Source of the DNA: Actinostola sp. cb2023
Lineage: Eukaryota; Cnidaria; Anthozoa; Actiniaria; Actinostolidae
Reading direction: 5' to 3'
Length of the DNA: 64,000 nt
NCBI GenBank assembly: GCA_033675265.1
Contig: JAUJYZ010000290.1
Span: 204,812-268,811, forward strand
The notes under the pieces are model-generated. The model was not told the DNA's origin and made no database searches. It saw nothing but the letters and a program-made list of their open reading frames with translations. The first letter of the stretch is position 1. Each line of letters opens with the position of its first letter. Both the position numbers and the translations under genes were made by a program. Of the stretch, positions 21,093 to 30,807 are shown one piece after another.

Positions 21093-22975
21093 CTACATCA
21101 GCGTACGTGGGTTGACGTTGTTCACGTTGTGGTGGAGATGGATTTGGTTGTGCATGTGGTTGTGGATGGAATGGACTTGGTTGTGGTGGGAAATGGCTTG
21201 GTTGTGGATGGAATGGACTTGGTTGTGGTGGAAAATGGCTTGGTTGTGGTTGAAATTGACTTGGTTGTGGATGGAATGGACTTGGTTGTGCACGTGGATG
21301 AAATTGACTTGGTTGTGGATGGAATGGACTTGGTTGTGCACGTTGTTGAAATTGACTTGGTTGTGGCGGGAATGGACTTGGTTGTGGTGAAAAATGACTT
21401 GGTTGATGTAGACCTTTTCTTGACTGTTGTCTTTTACATTTGTGCCATAAATGGCACTTTTTAAATTTTTGGCAAAGAATTTAAACCCATGATTATTGAG
21501 ATGTTTTGAATCATAATATTGATATTGTTGAGATATGTGATTGTTATTTAAAAACTTGATCGTTCTTAATTCACAGTATTGTTCCATGGTATTATTCACT
21601 TTAACTACTTGAGGGTGTAGGTTGTCTTGTCTTGGGAGGATGGAAGAGTAAATAATTCGTGAATCAGGGAATTTCCTAGTTGTAGATTCAATTAACTTTT
21701 GGGTTTCTTGGATTAAAGATTCGGGGTTCATTCTTACTAAATCATTAGTGCCACAGTGGATAAGAACAGTTTTAGGATTAAAGGTAGTTTTATGAATTTC
21801 TTCTGAGGCGTTTCCGATCGTGTAGGTGCGAATATGTTCTATTGGGACATCTGATTTGATTTGATTTGATCTGGACATAAAATATCTGGTTTGATAAATT
21901 TACCGTTTGAGTCGAACAGTAAAAGAATAGACTCGTTTTTCTCTCCTTGTTTTCCTGGTTGAAATACTTGTGACCATGACTGATTTTCCTCCGTTGCTTG
22001 TGAACGTGATTGGGTTTCTTCTTCTGTAGTGGGTTGTGGACATGGCAAGGTTTGATGTACATGTGATGTGGTTTCAGTAAGGGGTCTTTCAAGTGCATTC
22101 TCGTTTCTGTACTATTTCTTTTATAAGGAATAGTTCTTGTTTCAGATCAGTATTTTGTTTCTTTAAATCATCAATTTCTTTCATCTTTGTTTGTTTTGAT
22201 ACTAGTTGGGTTTTTTGTTCCTGTAATGTTTTGACTTCAGATGACAGTTCGTTGTTTCCTTTGTTAATCTTGGTTTCATTGTGAGATAATCTGTCATCAA
22301 TGCTGACCATCCAAGCTTTCTGATTATTCTCAAAGCGTACCAGTTTGTCCTTTACAAATAACATTTCTTCCAGTGATCTTTGAATTTTGTAAAGATCGTT
22401 TTCAAGGTTCGCTTTGGATTCAATGAAATCGCTTTCTATCTGTGCTATCGTTACAGCAAGGGATTTCACTGTAGGGTCGTTAAAATGTCAGTTCCGATTC
22501 TTCATGATTTTGCTCTTTTATTTGTATCTCTTCGTCGCTTGATTCTCCAACTTCAACACTTGAGTCATCATCTCCTTCGTCTTCCCTCTCTGATTCTTGA
22601 AATAAACTTTCCTGTGATTCAGGCATGAGATCAGATTGTTGTGATTCTGTAGCCGCGGACAACTTCTCAATCATCTTAATTAACAGCGGGAACTCCGTTG
22701 AAGCCCATTGCTTATAATAGGCTCCTTGGACTTGAATTCTGCCTGTTGTTACAAATACTGACAACAAATAGCTTCTCATCTTCTTGTTTTACTGAGAGTA
22801 GTACTTTATCTGGCTTCTCTGGATGTGAATAGCTTTCCAATTCTTTCCATGTGACTGTGAAACCTTCCTGTGACCCCACAAAGTCAATATATCTTGCAAT
22901 TATGGCATCAATCCAGAATTGAAGTCGTGATTCGGACGTTCTGAATCCAATAAATATACTTGTAATCAATTATTA
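21093..22975 (-). pseudogene. LINE ORF1 with SGNH/GDSL esterase-like domain and His/Asn-rich tail
   Basis: The N-terminal part begins near 22,969 (SRLQFWIDAIIARYIDF). It passes a Ser/Glu-rich stretch and a coiled coil (about 22,469-22,100), then a basic linker, and reaches the hydrolase. LLFDSNGKFI carries the nucleophile-type block, LIHCGTNDL the Gly-Asn/Asp block, and YYDSKHLNNHG the catalytic Asp-x-x-His block. After the domain comes a tandemly repeated HNQVHSIHNQVNF-type tail. Frameshifts near 22,760, 22,475, 22,090 and 21,850 break the frame. Known: CR1-group ORF1 proteins bind RNA and carry such esterase domains. It precedes ORF2 in the same orientation, as expected. Confidence 0.75.
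21110..21405. repeat. GT/GA-rich minisatellite encoding the His/Asn repeat tail
   Basis: About 10 degenerate units of 'GGTTGTGGATGGAATGGACTT' type, with lengths in multiples of 3. They keep the minus-strand frame of LINE ORF1 open (HNQVHSIHNQVNF units). Confidence 0.85.
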
Positions 22976-23149
22976 AATTCTACAAATCCAAACGTTATAT
23001 ATTATACATCAACATTTATATCTAAGTGTTTTCAACTTAGAGATTTGAATGAACCGTCCAGAATTAATTAATTAATTATAGTATACATTTATGATTTGTA
23101 CTTTGTACATATATTTACCCTTCTTAATGAACTCTGTATTATATGATTG

Positions 23150-23445
23150 GACATATATAGCTAATTGCATAATCGTTGTCAGGTTGAAAATCATGAAAGC
23201 TATGACCAAAAGGCATTCTGGGAAACTAAAACTCTCAAATAACACGTCAAATCATCGACCTTTTTATCCAGACTTGTAGGATCTTAGTTAAATAGCTCAT
23301 ATACCTTCAAAACTACGAGAACATTGAATATATCTGTATGTAATGCAGGTCATGAACTGATTTCCCATCCATCCTTGCGGTCTCAGCTTCTATGATTTAT
23401 GATTTTCAACCCGACAACGATTATGCAATTAGCTATATTGTATGA
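23150..23445. mobile_element. MITE with inverted ends
   Basis: 'GCTAATTGCATAATCGTTGT' near 23,160 recurs as its reverse complement near 23,410-23,430. The inner arm (CAGGTTGAAAATCATGAAAGC) is also mirrored. No gene inside. Confidence 0.6.
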
Positions 23446-23642
23446 TTGTATTATGATAAACAATGAAATTTATTCATATCAATATACTGAAACAATGTCA
23501 TTATAATTATAAAATTATATTGTAACGTTATTATATAGCTTTAGTTATCAAGTTTTGTTATTCGTTGTTTGTAAAATATGCTTTTGCAATACTTGTAATA
23601 TAATAGGTCATGCAAATAAAGCAATAAGCTTAGCTCAATATG

Positions 23643-23795
23643 TTAGTGATTCCAATAAACCTGGACACTACTAGTTGGTTGTCAGTGTTTATCAGATAAT
23701 TAAACAAAATAAAACAATAGTGAGTGAGTGAGTGAGTCATAATAATGTGCATTAGTTCAGTTAGTAATGCCCAGGTTTATTGGAATCACTTTATG
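23643..23795. mobile_element. Small MITE with 19-bp inverted ends
   Basis: GTGATTCCAATAAACCTGG at the left and its exact reverse complement near 23,775-23,793. A short (GTGA)n tract lies between. Confidence 0.65.
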
Positions 23796-24211
23796 ACATT
23801 TATTTATTGCTTTATATCAGGATGCATATCAAGTAACAATGGAGGAATTTTGTCAAACCATGGCTGTACCACCAAATATTGCAAAATGAACTTCATTTGG
23901 TCATAATTATCTAAATATCTAAATGTAACAATGTAACAATGCTCGAGTGCTCGAGGTGATAGAAGTACAGATCTCTTTTTTTGTCTCAAGACCTTTAGTT
24001 GTAAAAAAATAATATTCAGATTTTCAAAACAATTTCAATTTTGATGTTTTTGAATCTCCTTATTAGCAGTATGTAACATTTTATTGTAAGCTACATTGTA
24101 CCTATGTCAGGTGAGATTTTTCTAAATGCACCAATACTAAATTACATTTAATCTATTTCCTGGTATAAAACTTCTGTGAACTGTACATAACTCGTTCAGT
24201 GAACAAAACCA

Positions 24212-24865
24212 TCATCTGTTTTTTTGATTTTTGTCTCTTTTCTTACGCCTTTGCTTTACTGAATGTAGAGCATAGTAATCTGACATTTGCATCCTGTTGT
24301 TGTCTATTTTCTGCCACTGTTCAGTCATGGATGGACAGACTGTCAGACCACATGCTGGAAACAACTTTGACAGACATGATTCCATCCCACTGTTGAAGAT
24401 AAGGACACCCAATGAAACTGCTAGGCTTGTTTCTTGTTGTGATACATGTTGCTCCTTGGGTGCCATACTCCAGATTACATGGTGGAGACTTCTCGTTACT
24501 GTTTTAGGTATGGCAGTTTTCACACCCAACTAAAAATGTCTCGCTACCAAGCCTGTCAAACACAGGCTGAATGACTTTTACAACTGCTTCTGGGAGGGGA
24601 TCCTTAATGTGTGTTTGTTTACCAGTAGCTATATCCCTATTATAAGAGCACCAGAATGTCTCTCTTTTTGGGCAGTCATCATGTCTTGGGCAATCTGGGG
24701 TACTGGAGTAGTGTTTCAGTATGGCACGAGTGGCTTTCGACATACCAGCGGCACTACCCTTGTTGTCACGGATGGCCTTACCATAGAAACTCTGAAGGGT
24801 ATCCACCCTAACCGCTGTCAGTCTTCCTTTGCCAGCTAACCCCAACCCATCTTCAAGCTTTTTTC
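24212..24865 (-). pseudogene. Mutator-domain transposase, 3' exon
   Basis: An acceptor (TTTATTAG) precedes 24,865. The exon encodes GKKLEDGLGLAGKGRLT, a block with YGKAIRDNKG, then a cysteine-bearing region (CPRHDDCPKRETFWCSY), PVFDRLGSETFL and, past a stop and frameshift near 24,510, SLHHVIWSMAPKEQHV...VLIFNSGM. This order matches the C-terminal half of the Mutator-like transposase domain (the Pfam 'Mutator' family common in invertebrates). The frame continues to a basic tail (KQRRKKRDKNQ). Phase fits the exon at 25,841-26,012 (the exon ends in AAAG and this one begins GA). It is the 3' end of a gene whose first exon lies at 35,172-36,128. Confidence 0.75.
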
Positions 24866-24926
24866 CTAATAAACATTAAAAAATAACAATAATATTTTAA
24901 GGGTTTCCTTGTATGCAGGCATCAGA

Positions 24927-25131
24927 TTAAATAAATTGTAGTGGCTTCATCTGCATATGTAGCTTCATATGTAGTTAGCGCGCTGTTCAGTTAATATTCC
25001 ATGGATACCGCTTTCTGTTAGCTACGTAGGAAATGTGTACTTTCATAACCCTGAAGATGGCCGCAATGGCCGAAAGCTTGGTTCATTAAACACATTTTAA
25101 ATGCAGATGAAGCCACTACAATTTATTTAAC
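24927..25131. mobile_element. MITE in the Mutator-domain gene intron
   Basis: 'AAATTGTAGTGGCTTCATCT' near 24,934 is mirrored by 'AGATGAAGCCACTACAATTT' near 25,105-25,124. It lies between exons at 24,865 and 25,841. Confidence 0.65.
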
Positions 25132-25415
25132 AATCATATTATTAGCATAGGATATATATTAAATGCATCACTAAATCAATGTCTTTCCTTTTCAAAGCAA
25201 AAGCACATATGTAACTGTGCATGTTTGATTGATTTGATTTATTATATAATTTTCCAGATATATATACAAAAGTAACTATGAAAACATGCAAATAAGATAT
25301 TAGGGCATGGACAAGGTGAGTGGAATAGAATGAGGGAAACATGGGATAGGAAATGTGCAATGCCAGTTGGTTCCTATCATGAGAGGGGGGTTATTTTCTA
25401 TGTCAGATTTACAGA

Positions 25416-25781
25416 TACTATGAAAATCACTAGAGTGGTAAATTGGCCGCAAGGATATTGAATCGCCGGGTAGATCAGACAATTTGTATCCCGTGATCAC
25501 AAAATAGTTGTCTTATGATCGAATGTTGTTGAGTCGACATGTATTCTTGAAATGATCGAGGAAGAGGTTAACAGGTAAAATATATACCTTACAACAAGAC
25601 CCTTTCTTGTTTCATCACATTTTTTACCTGTTTACATCTCCCGCTATCATTTCAAGAAGAAACATCGACTCAGCGATCGATCATAAGACAAATATTTTGT
25701 GATCACGTGATACAAATTGTCGCCCTGCCGATTCAAATTCCTGGCCGCTAATATTTACCACTCTAGTGATTTCCATAGTAT
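25416..25781. mobile_element. MITE with ~165-bp imperfect inverted arms
   Basis: The left arm from 'ATACTATGAAAATCACTAGAG' and the right arm ending 'CTCTAGTGATTTCCATAGTAT' are imperfect reverse complements. Further mirrored blocks lie inside (GATCACAAAATAG..., TCATTTCAAGA...). No gene; inserted in the same intron. Confidence 0.65.
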
Positions 25782-25840
25782 TGCATAGTATAGGTATTGC
25801 CATAAAACATACAAATACAGAGTAAAGTAATATACTTCAC

Positions 25841-26012
25841 CTTTATATGCAGTCAACAAATTTCTTAGTGCTGTCTCCATTCTTTTGGAAACATGGGCAA
25901 TGCAGTCTTCTTTTGGAATGAAGAAGGATGGCCCATATGGTTGCAGCTTACAAACCTCAACGTATGACTTGCTGTCACCATCACCAACATATGGAGTATA
26001 CCGAATGGCATA
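25841..26012 (-). pseudogene. Mutator-domain transposase, middle exon
   Basis: Encodes AIRYTPYVGDGDSKSYVEVC, then PYGPSFFIPKEDCIAHVSKR and METALRNLLTAYK, the central block of the Mutator-like domain with a conserved GDGDS motif holding an acidic residue. It ends at a donor (AAAG|GTGAAG) in phase with the exon beginning at 24,865. Its 5' edge is eroded: residues expected between HDGSSQ of the first exon and this block are missing and no acceptor is visible. Confidence 0.75.
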
Positions 26013-26271
26013 ACAATAAGATATTAAGATATTTTAAAATGAATCAAGAGACAAATACATTGATACATTTACAAACAATTACCCACCATATATAAAACCC
26101 TGAACCTAACCATGAACCCTCAGAAAAAAATGAAATTGATAATTGATAACTAGTACACAATTAATATAAGTTAATAAATTATTATTATTATTATTTAGCC
26201 TGTGAAAAATATAAATAAACTAAGCCTCGAAAATATGTATCACATCAATAATAATAATAATAATAAATAGA

Positions 26272-26410
26272 GGATATTACATGGGCGCGCGGATACGAAT
26301 TTTATATTTGAGTGTTGATAATATCTCTCATGAGTGAGCGCAGTGAACGAGTGAGAGATATTCAACACGAGAAGATAAAATTCGTATCTCCAAGCGACCA
26401 TGTAATATTC
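26272..26410. mobile_element. MITE with ATATTACATGG-type ends
   Basis: GATATTACATGG at the left and CCATGTAATATTC at the right, with GATACGAATTTTA mirrored by TAAAATTCGTATC. The centre holds ATATCTCTCA...TGAGAGATAT. It is a compact foldback element. Confidence 0.7.
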
Positions 26411-26999
26411 TGTTTATTATATAATTATCAATGAAACATTTTGTTTTGTTTAGAAATAATTTTTCCTTTACGATATGATATCTTCACATGTGAAGATAAC
26501 ATGTTATCTTCATGTGTGAAGATAACAATTTTTCGGAGAGAAATATAGATATTTACTCGGGCACTTCCGGAGGAAGCCCGAGTTAGAAAATACACTTTTT
26601 ATTTTTATTTTTCGTCGGACACAAAATGCCAAGTATTTGATCGTATCGAGTTTCAAGATAACTCAGCAGATAAGGGAGCAAGCTACTCTCCGGTCCCTGA
26701 ATTCGCGGAAAACCGCTCTAATCGCTAAACAAACGACACACAGGACTCAAGTAGTTATTTAATCTTAGATTAGCAGTTTGAGATCTTCAAGATATGAAAG
26801 GTCAGGATTCTAGTTATAATCAAACTCACGACCAGCGATGTAACTACATCATCAAAAGCAAATCAATTGAACTCAAAGTCAAAAGGTAAACAATTGAACT
26901 CAAGCTCAAAAGCAAATCAAATGAACTCAAGAACTATAATACAAATGAACTCTAATGTTGACTTAAATGTGAACTCAACTGAGTACTGCCTAGCCAAGC

Positions 27000-27032
27000 C
27001 ACGTCGGGCACAAATGACCCCAAAATCGGCAA
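27000..27032 (+). repeat. Left terminal inverted repeat of the CAC element
   Basis: About 28 of 33 positions match the reverse complement of 33,909-33,941. A preceding AGC is the proposed target duplication. Confidence 0.8.
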
Positions 27033-27096
27033 TGTTCGCCATTCCGTGTGATCAGCGGACTCCCAAACAAGCGGAAAATTTGAAAACCAAAACAAA

Positions 27097-27811
27097 ATGG
27101 CGGCTAGAAGGTTTAATCGTGAGGAGGTGATAGAACAGGTTTTAAACGTTGAGGAAGATGAGGAAGAGCCTGAAGTTAGATCAGATAGACAGGCAGAAAT
27201 TGTAGAAGAATGGATTAACTCTTGACGGGGGGGAAGGGTTTAATTCGAACTTTTTTCGCGAAAATGCTAAACATGTCCTGTTACCCGTCGTTCGTCAATC
27301 TCTTAACACTGAAAGTGAAGATACGATCGAAATGGATACGAAACTAACAGGTATGTTGGAAATAGAAATATATTTTCCGTCTTATGAGAATATAACTCAC
27401 CTTTCAGCAAAGTGTCTAAAAAGCTTGTTTATGCATTTTGATTCTAGCTGCACGTCGACGTCTTTGCACACGCACCCTTTCTGGAGGGTCAATACTTGGA
27501 AATGAGTCCAGAATGTGGTTGGATGCCATTTATAGGAGATTGTCAGGAAGAGTTGCCTTAAGAAAACCGTACTATGCAGAAATCACCCGCAGTATTCCCT
27601 ACGATGTATTCATCACTTCTTGCCAGGTTTTGGGAGACTTTGGAGTGACTGAACCTCAGTGTTATGTTGCCTCCAATCGAAAGGCTGAAGTTATTTCTAT
27701 CACCTCTTGATTTATTACAGAAATTCTTTTCATGTCTTTCTGCAATAAATGTTAGAGAGGTGAAAAAATACTTCACCAGAAAACTGACATCAGGATCGAG
27801 ATACAATCACA
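27097..27811 (+). pseudogene. Left-end gene of the CAC element (unrecognised, spliced)
   Basis: The ATG at 27,097 opens MAARRFNREEVIEQVLN and an acidic run. The frame breaks near 27,205-27,225, beside a G-run. It continues as GFNSNFFRENAKHVLLPVV to a donor ACAG|GTATGT at 27,350. Exon 2 (27,448 to about 27,630) follows TTCTAG and encodes AARRRLCTRTLSGG...WLDAIYRRLSGRV...FITSCQ. A candidate exon 3 (27,721-27,811) follows TTACAG and encodes KFFSCLSAINVREVKKYF to a donor. Exon phases agree. I know no relative. Its position mirrors the accessory gene of two-gene transposons, converging on the transposase-like gene. One frameshift makes this copy doubtful. Confidence 0.45.
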
Positions 27812-28013
27812 AGGTAAAAGTCATCGTGTCACAAGAGAAAGATTTCGGTTTTGTATATAAGAAAAATATAGGACAGTTAATCATTCAGTTTTATTACGGA
27901 GAGTGGAATTTACATGGGTTCCCCCAGCATAGATGTGAAGATAAGTTGATGCTCTACACAAATGAACAAGATGAATAGTTTATACAAGATGAATTCATTC
28001 ATTTATACAAATG

Positions 28014-28161
28014 TGATTGGATTTAAAGTTGAAACACTGTGTCAAAAGATAGAATTACTTAACTTACTAACATTTCAAGCCTACGTCCATACTAGAGTGA
28101 TTGGATTTATAGTTGAAACACTGTGTCAAAAGATAGAATTACTTAACTTACTAACATTTTG
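28014..28161. repeat. 84-bp direct repeat, 1.8 copies
   Basis: TGATTGGATTTAAAGTTGAA... repeats at 28,098 with almost no change. Confidence 0.9.
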
Positions 28162-28670
28162 AACCTAAGCCATCCGTCAGAGTAAAAGAGCACCGACAAC
28201 TGTACAATCTAAAATCTTCATCCATTGGGAACAGTATGTACATGTAACTGACAACAACACCAAACTAGGAGACTGCTGAGGGCCTATTCACACCTGTGTG
28301 CAGGTGCATACGCATGAGGCTGAGTGGGCCGAATACCAAACAACGGTTCCTTTAGGAGCCAACCAAATGCTATAAAAGTGAATGATCAATGCAATCACAC
28401 TGTAATAGTAATACAGAATATACAGCACTCACATACTTTCACAAGAAATCAATATAAATAAAACCCCTATCAGTGTTGATGTCCAAACAATGACACTCTA
28501 AACTCAGTACTAGCACTTGTATGGTTGCCAAATTATTCATAATCTGTGGTGACTAAATTTCTGTATACATGTAGATTTCATTAATTTTGTAAGTTGGATC
28601 GAAACGACCATGGATCAAAAGGACCATGGATTAAAAATACTGTCATTCATTTATTTCACTCTTGTATTAT

Positions 28671-28830
28671 TATACACCGTCCATACTAGTTTAATCGCTG
28701 GTTTCCATTGATACAAATGCTGATGTAGTGTGATGATCAAATCATATTTCAGTATTCAAAAATAATGTTATTTTGATATGTAAATGAAAACTAGCGAGTA
28801 AACTAGTATGGACAGTGTTGGTGCATAATA
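28671..28830. mobile_element. MITE with inverted ends inside the CAC element
   Basis: 'TATACACCGTCCATACTAGT' at the left; 'ACTAGTATGGACAGTGTTGG' then TGCATAATA at the right. These are imperfect reverse complements flanking AT-rich sequence. Confidence 0.6.
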
Positions 28831-29215
28831 GTTATTATGACAATGAAGTAAAAACAACACATCCATGTAAATTGACCTCTTTTATTTGTACAGAAGAAGA
28901 AGAAGAAGAAGAATACTTGTACTCATGCATAATACAAAATGTAATTAAACCTTTTTGTAAACAAAGTATGGGGTATCATCAATGTCGCCTGAGTACCTGC
29001 TAGTGTACAAACACTAAAACCATGCAACATAAATAGTACTATTTAGTACTACATAGTGATATTCCTATTTAATAAATTAGTGTTATTTAGTGCAAACGTT
29101 GCACAGTTTTAGTGTTAGTACTCTAATGGAATGAATGACCTGTGAGATAATAATAGTTCCTGCAGGTATAACATCAAACATGATCTTACATTGATTGCAC
29201 CAATAACAGATAATT

Positions 29216-29546
29216 ACACTAACCAACAGTATTTCTGTATAATTAGTTTACATTTTTTCCAACAATGGTTAGTTCTATGTTACACTAACCAAAGTCACTA
29301 TTTCTGTATAATTAGTTTACATTTTTTCCAACAATGGTTAGTTCTATGTTACACTAACCAAAGTCACTATTTCTGTATAATTAGTTTACATTTTTTCCAA
29401 CAATGGTTAGTTCTATGTTACACTAACCAAAGTCACTATTTCTGTATAATTAGTTTACATTTTTTCCAACAATGGTTAGTTCTATGTTACACTAACCAAC
29501 AGTATTTCTGTATAATTAGTTTACATTTTTTCCAACAGTGGTTATA
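29216..29546. repeat. 69-bp minisatellite, 4.8 copies
   Basis: Units begin at 29,232, 29,301 and 29,370 and continue at 69-bp spacing (TTTCTGTATAATTAGTTTAC). The first and last copies differ slightly. Confidence 0.95.
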
Positions 29547-29913
29547 GTGCTGGTAAGTACTATGTTAGACTCCAACAGTATGCACTTATACCGATTACTC
29601 TAAACATACCGGTATTAGCAGTGCTGGTAAGTACTATGTTAGACTCCAACAGTATGCACTTATACCGATTACTATAAACATACCGGTATTAGCAGTGCTG
29701 GTAAGTACTATATTAGACTCCAACAGTATGCACTTATACCGATTACTATAAACATACCGGTATTAGCAGTGCTGGTAAGTACTATGTTAGACTCCAACAG
29801 TATGCACTTATACCGATTACTATAAACATACCGGTATTAGCAGTGCTGGTAAGTACTATGTTAGACTCCAACAGTATGCACTTATACCGATTACTATATT
29901 AAAACATACCGGT
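29547..29913. repeat. 74-bp minisatellite, 5 copies
   Basis: GTGCTGGTAAGTACTATGTT recurs at 29,547, 29,621, 29,695, 29,769 and 29,843. It abuts the 69-bp array directly. Confidence 0.95.
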
Positions 29914-30082
29914 ATGTCAAATTAAATTCCAACGGTATAGTTGCATTAATAACTACAGCAATTATTTTCTAACGGTGGTAAGTCTTATGTCAAATTAAAT
30001 TCCAACGGTATAGTTGCATTAATAACTACAGCAATTATTTTCTAACGGTGGTAAGTCTTATGTCAAATTAAATTCCAACGGT
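29914..30082. repeat. 73-bp minisatellite, 2.3 copies
   Basis: ATGTCAAATTAAATTCCAAC recurs at 29,914, 29,987 and 30,060. It follows the 74-bp array and shares the 'TATGT...CCAACRGTA' theme with both neighbours. Confidence 0.93.
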
Positions 30083-30087
30083 ATATA

Positions 30088-30172
30088 CAGTGGAACCCCG
30101 CCTAACGGACACCCCGGTATAACGGACACTTTCTCTGGTCCCTTCGCTGTCCGTTATAACGGGGTTCCACTG
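30088..30172. mobile_element. 85-bp mariner-type MITE with TA target duplication
   Basis: The ends CAGTGGAACCCCG and CGGGGTTCCACTG are perfect inverted repeats flanked by TA dinucleotides (30,086-30,087 and 30,173-30,174). The interior also has mirrored 'TAACGGACA' words. Confidence 0.85.
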
Positions 30173-30807
30173 TATTCATTATTACTGGTAATTTTTGCAT
30201 AGACTCAAAAAGTAAATTATGATGATTTTGCATGTACCCAAACAAATATACACATGTAATATTGTAATGATAAAATTATTGCCTGCACTGACAACAGATG
30301 GTATTACGTGTAGTACATGGATAGATGTAAAGCGATTTCATTTTGAAACCCAGATGTTTTCCAGTTCATATATGTCACTCAATGTCATAACTGTACATGT
30401 ACCATCATGAATATTCATAACATACCTTTCTGCAGTACAGTGGATTGACACCTGAGAAGCATGTAAAATGTACTTCATTAAAATAACACTTACCTTATTG
30501 TTGTAAGCAAAGTAACACCTTGCTTGCCGCTGCTATATTTCCATTATAATATATTCATATACTGACAAATTTGAGATGACAAGCTGCAGCAGGGTTTTTA
30601 ATGAAATATGAAAGGATTTACTAAGTCAGTTTTTAGAGAACAAAATAATGGCTAATAATATACATATCCACATTAAGCCATCTGACTTACAACTACAATT
30701 CATTAGTAGAATGACTTTTGAAACACTTCTTAATTAATTTTATGATTGATTGCATCCCTGCAAACATTGAAAACCCTCTGCTATAAACAGATCAACATGA
30801 TATATTA

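Larger units (their letters stand above)
19557..22975 (-). mobile_element. CR1/L2-like LINE, reverse transcriptase missing
   Basis: Read on minus, an ORF1 with an SGNH-esterase domain (22,975-21,093) is followed by an ORF2 that starts with an apurinic endonuclease (20,711 onward). ORF2 ends just after the endonuclease, at the microsatellite at 19,476-19,556. Esterase-type ORF1 proteins are typical of CR1/L2-group LINEs. Both ORFs are broken several times. Retaining the 5' half and losing the 3' half is the reverse of normal LINE truncation. Confidence 0.75.

Noticed and set aside
21081..21464. Plus-strand frames rich in Val/Asp/Trp over the GT-rich minisatellite.
   Set aside because: They are shadows of the minus-strand LINE ORF1 tail; the repeat length is a multiple of three.
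29191..29547. 118-residue plus frame with repeated CIISLHFFQQWLVLCYTNQ units.
   Set aside because: It is a by-product of the 69-bp minisatellite (23 codons per unit), with no start context or domain.
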